Shown here in pieces: positions 6,633 through 11,954 of a stretch of DNA of 11,954 nt. The notes below the pieces were generated by a model. That model saw nothing but the letters and a program-made list of their open reading frames with translations. It did no database searches and had not been told where the DNA came from. Source of the DNA: JAYXXU01 sp049301135 (GTDB taxonomy: Bacteria; Pseudomonadota; Gammaproteobacteria; Pseudomonadales; Moraxellaceae). The stretch spans positions 1-11,954 of the forward strand of contig JBAQKP010000216.1 in assembly GCA_049301135.1 (NCBI GenBank), read 5' to 3'. A program made the translations under genes and the position numbers. Positions within the stretch are counted from its first letter, which is position 1. Every line of letters starts with the position of its first letter.

Positions 6633-8081
6633 TTAATGACCACCACCGTTGATCGCTTTGGTCATGTCTTCAACCACTTTTTTGGCATCGCCAAACACCA
6701 TCATGGTTTTGTCCATGTAGAACAGGTCGTTGTCCAGACCAGCATAACCCGTCGACATCGAACGCTTAATCACCATGATTGTTTGGGCTTTGTAGGCTTC
6801 GAGGATCGGCATACCATAGATTGGTGAGCTTGGATCGTCTTTGGCCGCAGGGTTGACCACGTCGTTTGCACCGATGATCAGTACCACGTCAGTGCCTGCA
6901 AAGTCCGAGTTAATCTCGTCCATTTCCAAGATGTCGTCGTATGGCACGTCAGCTTCAGCCAACAATACGTTCATGTGACCAGGCATACGACCGGCAACAG
7001 GGTGAATCGCAAAACGTACCGTCACACCAGATGCTTTCAGGGTGTTGTACAGTTCTTTTACCGCGTTTTGGGCACGGCCTTGTGCCATCCCATAACCTGG
7101 TACGATGATCACGCTATCAGCGTTCGACATCAAGAAGCCAGCATCGTCAGACGAACCTGAACGATAGTTCTTCGGCTTGTCGTCACCAGCAGCTGCGCTA
7201 CCTGCGGCGGCAGTAATACCACCAAACAGCACGTTGATGATCGAGCGGTTCATCGCCTTACACATGATGTAAGACAAAATCGCGCCGCTTGAGCCGACCA
7301 GCGAACCGGCCACGATCAGCATGTTGTTCTCTAACGTAAAACCAATCCCAGCAGCCGCCCAACCCGAAAACGAGTTCAGCAGAGACACCACCACTGGCAT
7401 GTCACCACCACCGACCGGCGCAATCCACATCCAACCGAATACCAATGCCAGAGCAGTCATCGCCCAGAACATGGCCATATCGCCGGTCATAAAGTAGATG
7501 CCACCACAGATCAGCATGGCGATAAACAGCGCGGCTTGCACGGGTTTAACCCAGCCACCTTTCAGGGTTTTTGCCCATGATTTGGCGGCCAGCTTGCCAT
7601 AAGCAAACACTGATGCGGTAAAGGTAATCGCACCAACAAAACAGCCCACAAACAGCTCAAACTGATGAACTTTGGTCAGCGCATGAAAATCAACGCCTGC
7701 CGCCGTCATGGCCTCAGCGTTTTGCGCAAACATCGCGGCCAGTTGGTTGTTATGCAGCACGGCTGCAATCGCAATCAAGACCGCCGCCAGACCAACCAAG
7801 GAGTGCATCAGGGCGACCATTTCAGGCATCTGCGTCATCGGCACCGCACGGGCACGGGTAATCCCAACCACCGCACCGAGCGCCATCGCCCCGACGATCA
7901 TCCAAGCCACCGGACTTTCGGCCACAAAAAATGTGGTGAGTACCGCAATCACCATCGCGACCATGCCGTAACGGCTACCGGTAATCGCAGTCTTTGGACT
8001 GGACAGACCGCGCAAGGTCAGGATGAACAATACTGCGCCAATCAAATAAAACCAGTCGGCGTTTGCACGAATAAATTCCAT
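6633..8081 (-). CDS. pntB: NAD(P) transhydrogenase subunit beta (membrane domain plus NADP(H)-binding domain)
   Basis: PntB supplies most of the proton channel and the NADP(H)-binding domain III of the transhydrogenase, which uses proton entry to drive NADH + NADP+ to NAD+ + NADPH in the inner membrane. The product is 482 residues (E. coli 462). About nine membrane helices fill residues 1-290, with the conserved channel histidine H93 in PEMVALMHSLVGLAAVL. A soluble domain follows from about 315: the NADP-binding fold VIIVPGYGMAQGRAQ (324-338), GRMPGHMNVLLAEADVPYD (364-382), GANDVVNP (404-411) and KRSMSTGYAGLDN (439-451). All hallmarks are intact. The start has GAGG 8 bases upstream, within the last codons of the preceding gene; the gap is 3 bases, so translation is coupled. 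It is the last gene of the pnt operon, closed by the terminator at 6573-6597. Confidence 0.98.
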   Translation of the reverse strand: MEFIRANADWFYLIGAVLFILTLRGLSSPKTAITGSRYGMVAMVIAVLTTFFVAESPVAWMIVGAMALGAVVGITRARAVPMTQMPEMVALMHSLVGLAAVLIAIAAVLHNNQLAAMFAQNAEAMTAAGVDFHALTKVHQFELFVGCFVGAITFTASVFAYGKLAAKSWAKTLKGGWVKPVQAALFIAMLICGGIYFMTGDMAMFWAMTALALVFGWMWIAPVGGGDMPVVVSLLNSFSGWAAAGIGFTLENNMLIVAGSLVGSSGAILSYIMCKAMNRSIINVLFGGITAAAGSAAAGDDKPKNYRSGSSDDAGFLMSNADSVIIVPGYGMAQGRAQNAVKELYNTLKASGVTVRFAIHPVAGRMPGHMNVLLAEADVPYDDILEMDEINSDFAGTDVVLIIGANDVVNPAAKDDPSSPIYGMPILEAYKAQTIMVIKRSMSTGYAGLDNDLFYMDKTMMVFGDAKKVVEDMTKAINGGGH

Positions 8082-8084
8082 TGA

Positions 8085-8405
8085 TTAGACCTCTTTTTTC
8101 TTTTTCGGCTTAAACATTTCCAGCATACGACTGGTCACGGCAAAGCCACCGAAAATATTGATACTGGCCAAAAACACCGCAATCGCACCCAAGATGCTGA
8201 CCACATTGATGCTTTGGAACGCGACATTACCATCCATGCCCAATACAGGCATGCCAACCGTCTGAATCATCGCACCGACCACAATAATACTGGACAGCGC
8301 ATTGGTCACCGCCATCAGCGGGGTATGCAGTGCAGGCGTGACGCCCCACACCACGTAGTAACCCACGAAGATCGCAAGGACAAAAATCGTAATCGTTTCA
8401 ACCAT
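8085..8405 (-). CDS. pntAB: NAD(P) transhydrogenase subunit alpha, membrane part (alpha-2)
   Basis: The 106-residue protein is the membrane segment that in E. coli is fused to the end of PntA. Three hydrophobic helices lie at about 5-22, 32-55 and 60-88. The motif GYYVVWGVTPALHTPLMAVTNALSSIIVVGAM (15-46) is the family signature, and it ends in a basic tail (KPKKKKEV). It joins PntB to form the proton-conducting domain II. GGGG lies 7 bases before the ATG. It starts 11 bases after pntAA and ends 3 bases before pntB. The split form is usual in Pseudomonas, Acinetobacter and Rhodospirillum, so this is not a frameshifted pntA: the upstream protein ends in a normal family C-terminus and the small gene has its own ribosome site. 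Confidence 0.95.
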   Translation of the reverse strand: MVETITIFVLAIFVGYYVVWGVTPALHTPLMAVTNALSSIIVVGAMIQTVGMPVLGMDGNVAFQSINVVSILGAIAVFLASINIFGGFAVTSRMLEMFKPKKKKEV

Positions 8406-8416
8406 GATTAATCCCC

Positions 8417-9550
8417 TTAGGCTTGCTTCGGTGGGAACAGGAGTTGACCACCTTGGGTGACCAACAGCGCTTTTTGAATTTCGTCTTCGTTGTTCAGCGC
8501 AAGCTGGCCTTCTTTGTTAAACAAAGTGGCCACGAAGTTATATACGTTGTTGGCATACAGTGCAGAGGACTGTGCGGCCAGTGTTGCTGGGATATTTGGC
8601 GTACCGATGATCTTCACGCCATTGGCAGTGGTGACCACTTCGCCGACCACAGAGCCTTCGACGTTACCGCCTGTTTCGACCGCCATGTCCAAAATCACCG
8701 AACCCGGTTTCATTTTGGCGACAGTTTCGGCTTTGATCAGGCGCGGTGCATTACGGCCAGGGATCAAGGCAGTGGTGATGACGATATCGGCTTGCGACAC
8801 GGCTTTATCGACGATGACGGCTTGATCCGCGATATATTGCGGGCCCGGCATCCACGCATAGCCACTGGCAGCGGCTTTTTTGGCATTGTCTTTTTCTTCG
8901 TCAGACATCGGCACATCGAGCCATTTGCCGCCGAGTGATTCGACTTGATCACGTGCGGTGGGACGTAGGTCAGTAGCTTCAACCACTGCACCTAGACGTT
9001 TGGCGGTCGCAATCGCTTGCAGACCGGCGACACCGACTCCCATGATCACCACGCGGGCAGGCTTTACCGTACCGGCTGAAGTCATGAACATCGGAAACGG
9101 ACGCTGATATTCGTTGGCGGCCAACAAGACCGATTTATAACCGGCCAAGTTCGACTGCGAGGACAACACGTCCATGTTCTGCGCCCGTGACAGGGTACGT
9201 GGCAGCAGTTCTAGGGCATAGGCGGACACTTGCTGAGTGGCAAAGCGTTCCAGTTCGGGATTGCGGTACGGGTCAAACATCGCGACCACAATCGCATTGG
9301 CGTCAAGCTGACTAATCTCGTCACCTTGTGGCGCACGGACTTTCAAAATAATCTGACTGCCGCTGTAAGCATTCTCGGTGATTGTGCCACCGACTTGCTC
9401 ATAGGCGCTGTCAATATAAGAGGCGTGTGTGCCAGCACCCCGCTGAATCACCACAGTGTGACCAGCAGCGGTCAGTTTCTTGACCGTTTCAGGTGTCGCC
9501 GCAACACGGGTTTCGCCCGCGATGGTTTCGGCTGGAATTCCGATCTGCAT
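8417..9550 (-). CDS. pntAA: NAD(P) transhydrogenase subunit alpha, soluble NAD(H)-binding part (alpha-1)
   Basis: This is domain I of the proton-translocating transhydrogenase, a cytoplasmic subunit that binds NAD(H) and passes hydride to NADP+ on PntB. It is 377 residues with an alanine dehydrogenase/PNT N-domain (1-135), the loop RAQNMDVLSSQSNLAGY (122-138) that contacts the nucleotides, and a Rossmann fold with GVGVAGLQAIATAKRLGAVV (171-190) ending in D194 of TDLRP, typical of NAD rather than NADP binding. VILDMAVETGGNVEGS (285-300) and IIGTPNIPATLAAQSSALYANNVYNF (314-339) are family signatures. A strong GAGGA lies about 7 bases before the ATG. It heads the three-gene operon; the operon promoter must lie in the divergent region to its right, where a TACAAT hexamer (minus strand, 9640-9635) is a possible -10 without a good -35. 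Confidence 0.98.
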   Translation of the reverse strand: MQIGIPAETIAGETRVAATPETVKKLTAAGHTVVIQRGAGTHASYIDSAYEQVGGTITENAYSGSQIILKVRAPQGDEISQLDANAIVVAMFDPYRNPELERFATQQVSAYALELLPRTLSRAQNMDVLSSQSNLAGYKSVLLAANEYQRPFPMFMTSAGTVKPARVVIMGVGVAGLQAIATAKRLGAVVEATDLRPTARDQVESLGGKWLDVPMSDEEKDNAKKAAASGYAWMPGPQYIADQAVIVDKAVSQADIVITTALIPGRNAPRLIKAETVAKMKPGSVILDMAVETGGNVEGSVVGEVVTTANGVKIIGTPNIPATLAAQSSALYANNVYNFVATLFNKEGQLALNNEDEIQKALLVTQGGQLLFPPKQA

Positions 9551-9809
9551 GAGTTGTCCTCAAGCTAGTGTTTCGTCTGAAAAAGCCCCGTGATACAGGA
9601 CTCTCCCCCAGTATGACCCTATAAAAGGTGCGTGATTGTACTCGAAAAGCACTACTATTTTGCCAGTGAATACCAATAATTTTTTAAAATTTTGTCGAAA
9701 AGCGCGACTGTGCGGTTCAATTTGAGCAGTTTAGCCAATCAAACGGCGCGGCTTGACAGGAGACGAGGTCAGCCACAGACTAGCGCCTCTCTTTACACCC
9801 TGCCCTGTC
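9551..9809. promoter_or_regulatory. Divergent intergenic region between pntAA and the EamA gene
   Basis: These 259 bases hold no gene that I can support. For the plus strand the best promoter is TTGCCA (9660-9665), 17 bases, TTTAAA (9683-9688), in an A/T-rich tract, which would leave a leader of about 115 bases before the EamA gene. For the minus strand TACAAT (9640-9635) and a TATAGG (9624-9619) are only -10-like. AGGAG at 9758-9762 has no start codon at a useful distance. Confidence 0.4.
9642..9703. repeat. Two direct copies of TCGAAAAGC
   Basis: TCGAAAAGC occurs at 9642-9650 and again at 9695-9703, 53 bases apart, close to five DNA turns, and flanking the proposed plus-strand promoter. 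Such spacing suits a protein bound at two sites on the same DNA face, but nine-base repeats can arise by chance. Confidence 0.3.
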
Positions 9810-10760
9810 ATGCCCCAAACGCGGTTTTATACCTTAGTCGGCGCGATCTTTGTGCTGTTGTCAGCGGTGTTATTTGCCATCAAGGCCATTTTCATCAAAT
9901 TTGCCTACGGTCTTGATGCCAGTCTGGACGGGGTGACGCTATTGGCGTTGCGCATGGCCAGCGCGTTGCCGTTTTTTCTGCTGATGACATGGTTTGCGCC
10001 ACGCAGCAATCGCACGATCACCCGCCACGACTGGACGTTGTTACTCCTCGCCGGCTTGATCGGTTATTACCTTGCCAGCATCTTAGACTTTGTCGGTTTA
10101 CAATATATTTCAGCGTCACTCGAACGGATTATTTTATTCCTCTATCCGACTCTGACTGTGCTGATGACCGCTGGGCTTTATCGGCAGCCGATTGCAGCGC
10201 GGACGTGGCTGGCGATTCTACTCAGTTATGGTGGCACGTTGCTGGTGATGCTCGGTGAAGGCTGGCAAGCGCTGATCCGTGATGGGGTGCTGTGGGGTAG
10301 CGCGTTGGTGTTTGCTGGGGCAGTCGCCTATGCCAGCTATTTGGTGATGACGCCGACCTTGATTCAGCGTTTTGGCAGTTGGCGCTTTACTGGTCTTGCG
10401 ATGAGTGTCGCCTGTCTTGCGTCGATTGTGCATTTTATCGGAGTTACCCCTGCGCCGATCACAGTATTACAAGGTTTTTCGAATCAGGTGATTTGGCTCG
10501 GTGTGGCGTTGGGTTTTTTTTCGACGGTGTTACCGGCTACACTGCTGATGCAAGGCATTCAACGGATCGGCGCAGCACAAGCTGCACTGATCAGCTCAGG
10601 TGGCCCCGTGCTGACGATTCTGTTGGCGGTGGCATTGCTCGGTGAACACCTCAATATCGTGCAGTGGATCGGCTGTGCGCTAAATATCATCGGGGTCTTG
10701 ATGATCACCTTAAAGCCCAAAGCTGCAACGCTCACCACGCCAACACCATTGCAGGAATAG
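9810..10760 (+). CDS. EamA/DMT-superfamily transporter (substrate unknown)
   Basis: A 316-residue inner-membrane protein with two EamA repeats (about 10-147 and 158-301), ten hydrophobic helices in all. Typical stretches are AIKAIFIKFAYG (23-34), ASLERIILFLYPTLTVLMT (102-120) and, at the end of the second repeat, GGPVLTILLAVALLGEHLN (264-282). Proteins of this superfamily export or import amino acids, nucleotide sugars, purines or other metabolites; nothing here tells the substrate. The open frame reaches a TTG at 9753, but the added 19 residues (MTGDEVSHRLAPLFTPCPV) do not look like family sequence. ATG 9810 gives the usual start (MPQTRFYTLVGAIFVLLSA), though without a clear Shine-Dalgarno. 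The gene diverges from pntAA and precedes dedA by 132 bases. Confidence 0.88.
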   Translation: MPQTRFYTLVGAIFVLLSAVLFAIKAIFIKFAYGLDASLDGVTLLALRMASALPFFLLMTWFAPRSNRTITRHDWTLLLLAGLIGYYLASILDFVGLQYISASLERIILFLYPTLTVLMTAGLYRQPIAARTWLAILLSYGGTLLVMLGEGWQALIRDGVLWGSALVFAGAVAYASYLVMTPTLIQRFGSWRFTGLAMSVACLASIVHFIGVTPAPITVLQGFSNQVIWLGVALGFFSTVLPATLLMQGIQRIGAAQAALISSGGPVLTILLAVALLGEHLNIVQWIGCALNIIGVLMITLKPKAATLTTPTPLQE

Positions 10761-10789
10761 CCTGCTGCTGATGTGCTGCGCATCTGTAC

Positions 10790-10824
10790 GTGACCAACAT
10801 ACGTTGTGTAGGTGGCACTTTTTT
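10790..10824 (+). terminator. Weak candidate terminator after the EamA gene
   Basis: An imperfect hairpin (GTGACC at 10790-10795 with GGT...CAC at 10811-10818, and AACA with TGTG inside, with bulges) is followed by six T (10819-10824). It lies 30 bases past the stop codon. The T run is good but the stem is weak. TTGTGT (10804-10809) with TAAAAT (10826-10831) in the same place might instead be a promoter for dedA. Confidence 0.35.
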
Positions 10825-10892
10825 GTAAAATAACTAGGGCACTGCCCGATCCTCTTTTAAGATGGCGGCTGCAAATCTGAGGGCGCTGCCGC

Positions 10893-11519
10893 ATGGAAAT
10901 CATTAATTTTATTCTGCATGTCGATGACTATTTGGCCAGCTTTATCAGTCAGTATGGCCTGTGGGTCTATGCGATTTTGTTTTTGATTATTTTCGTCGAA
11001 ACTGGCCTGATTGTGATGCCGTTTTTACCTGGTGATAGTCTGTTGTTTACCGCAGGGATGTTTTGTGCGGCGGGACTACTCAATCCTTGGCTATTGGTGC
11101 TACTGCTGATGGTGGCGGCAATCAGCGGCGATCAGACCAACTACTTTATCGGCAGTAAAGTCGGGCGCAAAGTCTATACGTGGGATTCACGCTGGCTTAA
11201 GCAAGACCACCTCAAACTGGCTGAGCGGTTTTTTGTTGCGCATGGCGGCAAGTCGATTGTGCTGGCGCGATTTATGCCGATTGTGCGCACGTTTGTGCCG
11301 TTTGTGGCCGGTGTCAGCCAGATGCCGTACCAGCGCTTTGTGATGTTTAACGTGATCGGTGGCGTGCTGTGGATCAATATTTTTATTTGGCTTGGTTACT
11401 TACTCGGCAATCTGCCGTGGGTCAAAGACAATGTCACCACCATCAGTCTGGCGATTATTATCCTGAGCATCCTGCCTGCGGTGTTTGCGACGATCAGTCA
11501 AAAGCGTAAAGCGACCTAA
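10893..11519 (+). CDS. DedA-family inner-membrane protein (SNARE-associated/VTT domain)
   Basis: The 208-residue membrane protein belongs to the DedA family, whose members act in membrane homeostasis; some are proton-dependent transporters and undecaprenyl-phosphate recyclers. The signature residues are present: E36 and D48 in ETGLIVMPFLPGDSLLF (36-52), and R126 and R132 in RFMPIVRTFVPFVAG (126-140). Their spacing (12 and 6) equals that of the four essential residues described in E. coli YqjA (E39, D51, R130, R136). GDQTNYFIGSKVGRK (79-93) is also typical. Hydrophobic segments lie at about 22-42, 48-75, 133-172 (with the re-entrant loop) and 182-201. GAGGG is about 10 bases before the ATG. 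Which DedA paralogue this represents cannot be decided from one gene. Confidence 0.93.
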   Translation: MEIINFILHVDDYLASFISQYGLWVYAILFLIIFVETGLIVMPFLPGDSLLFTAGMFCAAGLLNPWLLVLLLMVAAISGDQTNYFIGSKVGRKVYTWDSRWLKQDHLKLAERFFVAHGGKSIVLARFMPIVRTFVPFVAGVSQMPYQRFVMFNVIGGVLWINIFIWLGYLLGNLPWVKDNVTTISLAIIILSILPAVFATISQKRKAT

Positions 11520-11574
11520 ATACAGACACAGCGCGACAACCTGATCGTTGATGATTTGTCGAACACAAATACAA

Positions 11575-11603
11575 TTGACAGCGTAAAAAGATCGTGTTTT
11601 GAT
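11575..11603 (+). promoter_or_regulatory. Promoter of the riboswitch-alx transcript
   Basis: A consensus -35 TTGACA (11575-11580), an exact 17-base spacer and TTTGAT (11598-11603, 4 of 6 of the -10 consensus). Transcription would begin near 11610, right at the 5' edge of the riboswitch aptamer, which supports the call. The dedA gene stops 55 bases upstream; a 6-bp hairpin in that gap (CGACAA 11534-11539 / TTGTCG 11556-11561) has no T run. Confidence 0.75.
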
Positions 11604-11610
11604 GGCATCA

Positions 11611-11735
11611 CTCAAGGGGAGTAGCCTCCTCGCTGGTGTGTCGTCATTACGTTGACTCAGTCCTCGACTGCCTCAGCCGGTGCACCAATCAGGACACTTT
11701 TTTAAGCGTATCCTGATAGGCAAGACCTTGACCTT
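11611..11735 (+). promoter_or_regulatory. yybP-ykoY riboswitch (manganese-sensing) aptamer
   Basis: The conserved 5' core AAGGGGAGTAGC (11614-11625) and 3' core GGCAAGACCTT (11719-11729) of the yybP-ykoY class are both present. Closing stem P1 pairs TCAAGG (11612-11617) with CCTTGA (11726-11731). Inside are an arm TGGTGTG/TGCACCA (11634-11640 with 11681-11687, two G-U pairs) bearing a small hairpin CAGTC/GACTG (11658-11662 with 11666-11670), and an arm ATCAGGA/TCCTGAT (11688-11694 with 11711-11717). The class is known to bind Mn2+ and to control Mn2+-export and TerC/Alx-type genes, which matches the gene that follows. Where exactly the arms correspond to the named helices of the crystal structures is my assignment and could shift. 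Confidence 0.88.
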
Positions 11736-11753
11736 CGTACGCTTGATTTTTTT
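11704..11753 (+). terminator. First terminator-like hairpin of the riboswitch platform
   Basis: AAGCGTA (11704-11710) and TACGCTT (11738-11744) are perfectly complementary over 7 bp, followed by GA and seven T (11747-11753). The loop (27 bases) contains the 3' strand of aptamer stem P1, and the 5' arm lies in the loop of the ATCAGGA arm, so this hairpin cannot nest with P1. Long loop and the GA before the T run make it weaker than the next one. Confidence 0.5.
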
Positions 11754-11783
11754 ATTAGGCGGAAAACAGGTCAAGGTTTTTTT
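11725..11783 (+). terminator. Second terminator of the riboswitch platform, competing with P1
   Basis: ACCTTGACCT (11725-11734) pairs perfectly with AGGTCAAGGT (11768-11777), and a run of seven T spans 11777-11783. Its 5' arm contains the whole 3' strand of P1 (11726-11731), so ligand-stabilised P1 and this terminator exclude each other. That is the layout of a transcriptional ON switch: metal bound, P1 holds, the terminator cannot form. Confidence 0.7.
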
Positions 11784-11812
11784 ATGCCGCCTGTTTGTCC
11801 GCCAAACAGGAG
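11758..11812 (+). promoter_or_regulatory. Mutually exclusive hairpins that free or hide the alx ribosome binding site
   Basis: CCTGTTT (11790-11796) can pair with AAACAGG (11804-11810), which overlaps the Shine-Dalgarno AGGAG (11808-11812). The same CCTGTTT, together with the following GTCCGCC, can instead pair with GGCGGAAAACAGG (11758-11770), 13 bp with a one-base bulge, leaving AGGAG free. The latter stem shares bases 11768-11770 with the second terminator, so the two platforms appear linked. The Shine-Dalgarno is 10 bases before the ATG. Confidence 0.5.
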
Positions 11813-11822
11813 TGATGATCTG

Positions 11823-11954
11823 ATGGAAACCATCGGCAGTCTGTGGCTCTACGTCATATTCTTTGCAATCGTCATTGGTATGTTGCTTGTGGATTTTTTC
11901 ACATTCAAACAAAAAGCCGATGAAAAAGTCCCCCTCAAGCAAGCTGCCATCTGG
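11823..11954 (+). CDS. alx: TerC/Alx-family membrane protein, first 44 residues (cut by the right edge)
   Basis: The frame stays open to the last base and gives METIGSLWLYVIFFAIVIGM followed by LLVDFFTFKQKADEKVPLKQAAIW. It aligns from the first residue with the start of E. coli Alx: one hydrophobic helix (about 7-27), an acidic residue near its end (D24), then the charged loop and KQAAxW. Alx and other TerC proteins are inner-membrane proteins; E. coli Alx is induced by Mn2+ and alkaline pH through a riboswitch of the yybP-ykoY class and is thought to take part in Mn2+ export. The riboswitch directly upstream supports this assignment over the tellurite-resistance paralogue. AGGAG lies 10 bases before the ATG. 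An in-frame ATG at 11784, right behind a terminator T run, would add 13 residues but does not match the family. About 270 or more residues are missing off the edge. Confidence 0.9.
   Translation, partial: METIGSLWLYVIFFAIVIGMLLVDFFTFKQKADEKVPLKQAAIW

Noticed and set aside
7665..8084. 139-residue plus-strand open frame opposite pntB
   Set aside because: Antisense shadow of the conserved membrane part of pntB; extremely His/Arg/Asn-rich, as expected from reverse reading of hydrophobic codons.
8085..8416. Possible frameshift that splits pntA
   Set aside because: The two-gene form is a known family arrangement and each part has its own start, ribosome site and normal ends.
8423..8938. 171-residue plus-strand open frame opposite pntAA
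   Set aside because: Shadow of a well-conserved gene, with no credible ribosome site or recognisable domain.
9753..9809. TTG start that lengthens the EamA protein by 19 residues
   Set aside because: No ribosome site before the TTG, and the added residues do not fit the family, which normally begins close to the first helix.
11534..11561. Hairpin CGACAA/TTGTCG after dedA as a terminator
   Set aside because: Only 6 bp with a 16-base loop and no T run; dedA termination may be elsewhere, or transcription may run into the riboswitch leader.
11673..11942. 89-residue minus-strand open frame across the riboswitch
   Set aside because: It reads the A-rich complement of the leader T runs and the antisense of alx; the riboswitch and promoter explain the region better.
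1..11954. CRISPR array, prophage, insertion sequence, toxin-antitoxin or defence island
   Set aside because: No regularly spaced repeats, no transposase, integrase, nuclease or toxin-like proteins; nearly all coding space is taken by conserved core genes.

Overview
The window looks like a chromosomal core region of a gammaproteobacterium. The block iscX-ndk-rlmN-pilF-rodZ-like-ispG-hisS is the gene order known from Pseudomonas and relatives. Together with a three-gene transhydrogenase (pntAA-pntAB-pntB) it points to the order Pseudomonadales; Moraxellaceae is possible, but I cannot fix the genus from sequence alone. There are no insertion sequences, tRNA or rRNA genes, CRISPR arrays or phage genes.

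The left and middle part (1-9550) is read entirely from the minus strand. From right to left it holds the proton-translocating transhydrogenase operon pntAA-pntAB-pntB, closed by a strong intrinsic terminator; a class I methyltransferase and iscX; ndk, with its own -10 element and terminator; and then the tightly packed series rlmN, pilF/pilW lipoprotein, rodZ-like, ispG, hisS. hisS runs off the left edge. Gaps in this last series are +3, -10, +33 and +17 bases, which suggests one transcript with coupled translation. These genes serve Fe-S biogenesis, nucleotide supply, rRNA/tRNA modification, type IV pilus secretin assembly, cell shape, isoprenoid synthesis (the MEP pathway) and tRNA charging.

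The right part (9810-11954) is read from the plus strand: an EamA/DMT-family transporter, a DedA-family membrane protein, and the start of a TerC/Alx-family membrane protein cut by the right edge. A divergent intergenic region (9551-9809) separates the two halves.

The most interesting stretch is 11575-11823: a TTGACA-type promoter, a yybP-ykoY (manganese) riboswitch, and an unusually elaborate expression platform before the alx/terC gene. I can trace two successive terminator-like hairpins that both compete with aptamer stem P1. After them comes a pair of mutually exclusive hairpins that can hide or free the Shine-Dalgarno sequence. This suggests combined transcriptional and translational control by one aptamer. 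The riboswitch class is known; the layered platform is my inference from base pairing. I see no wholly new system in the rest of the window.
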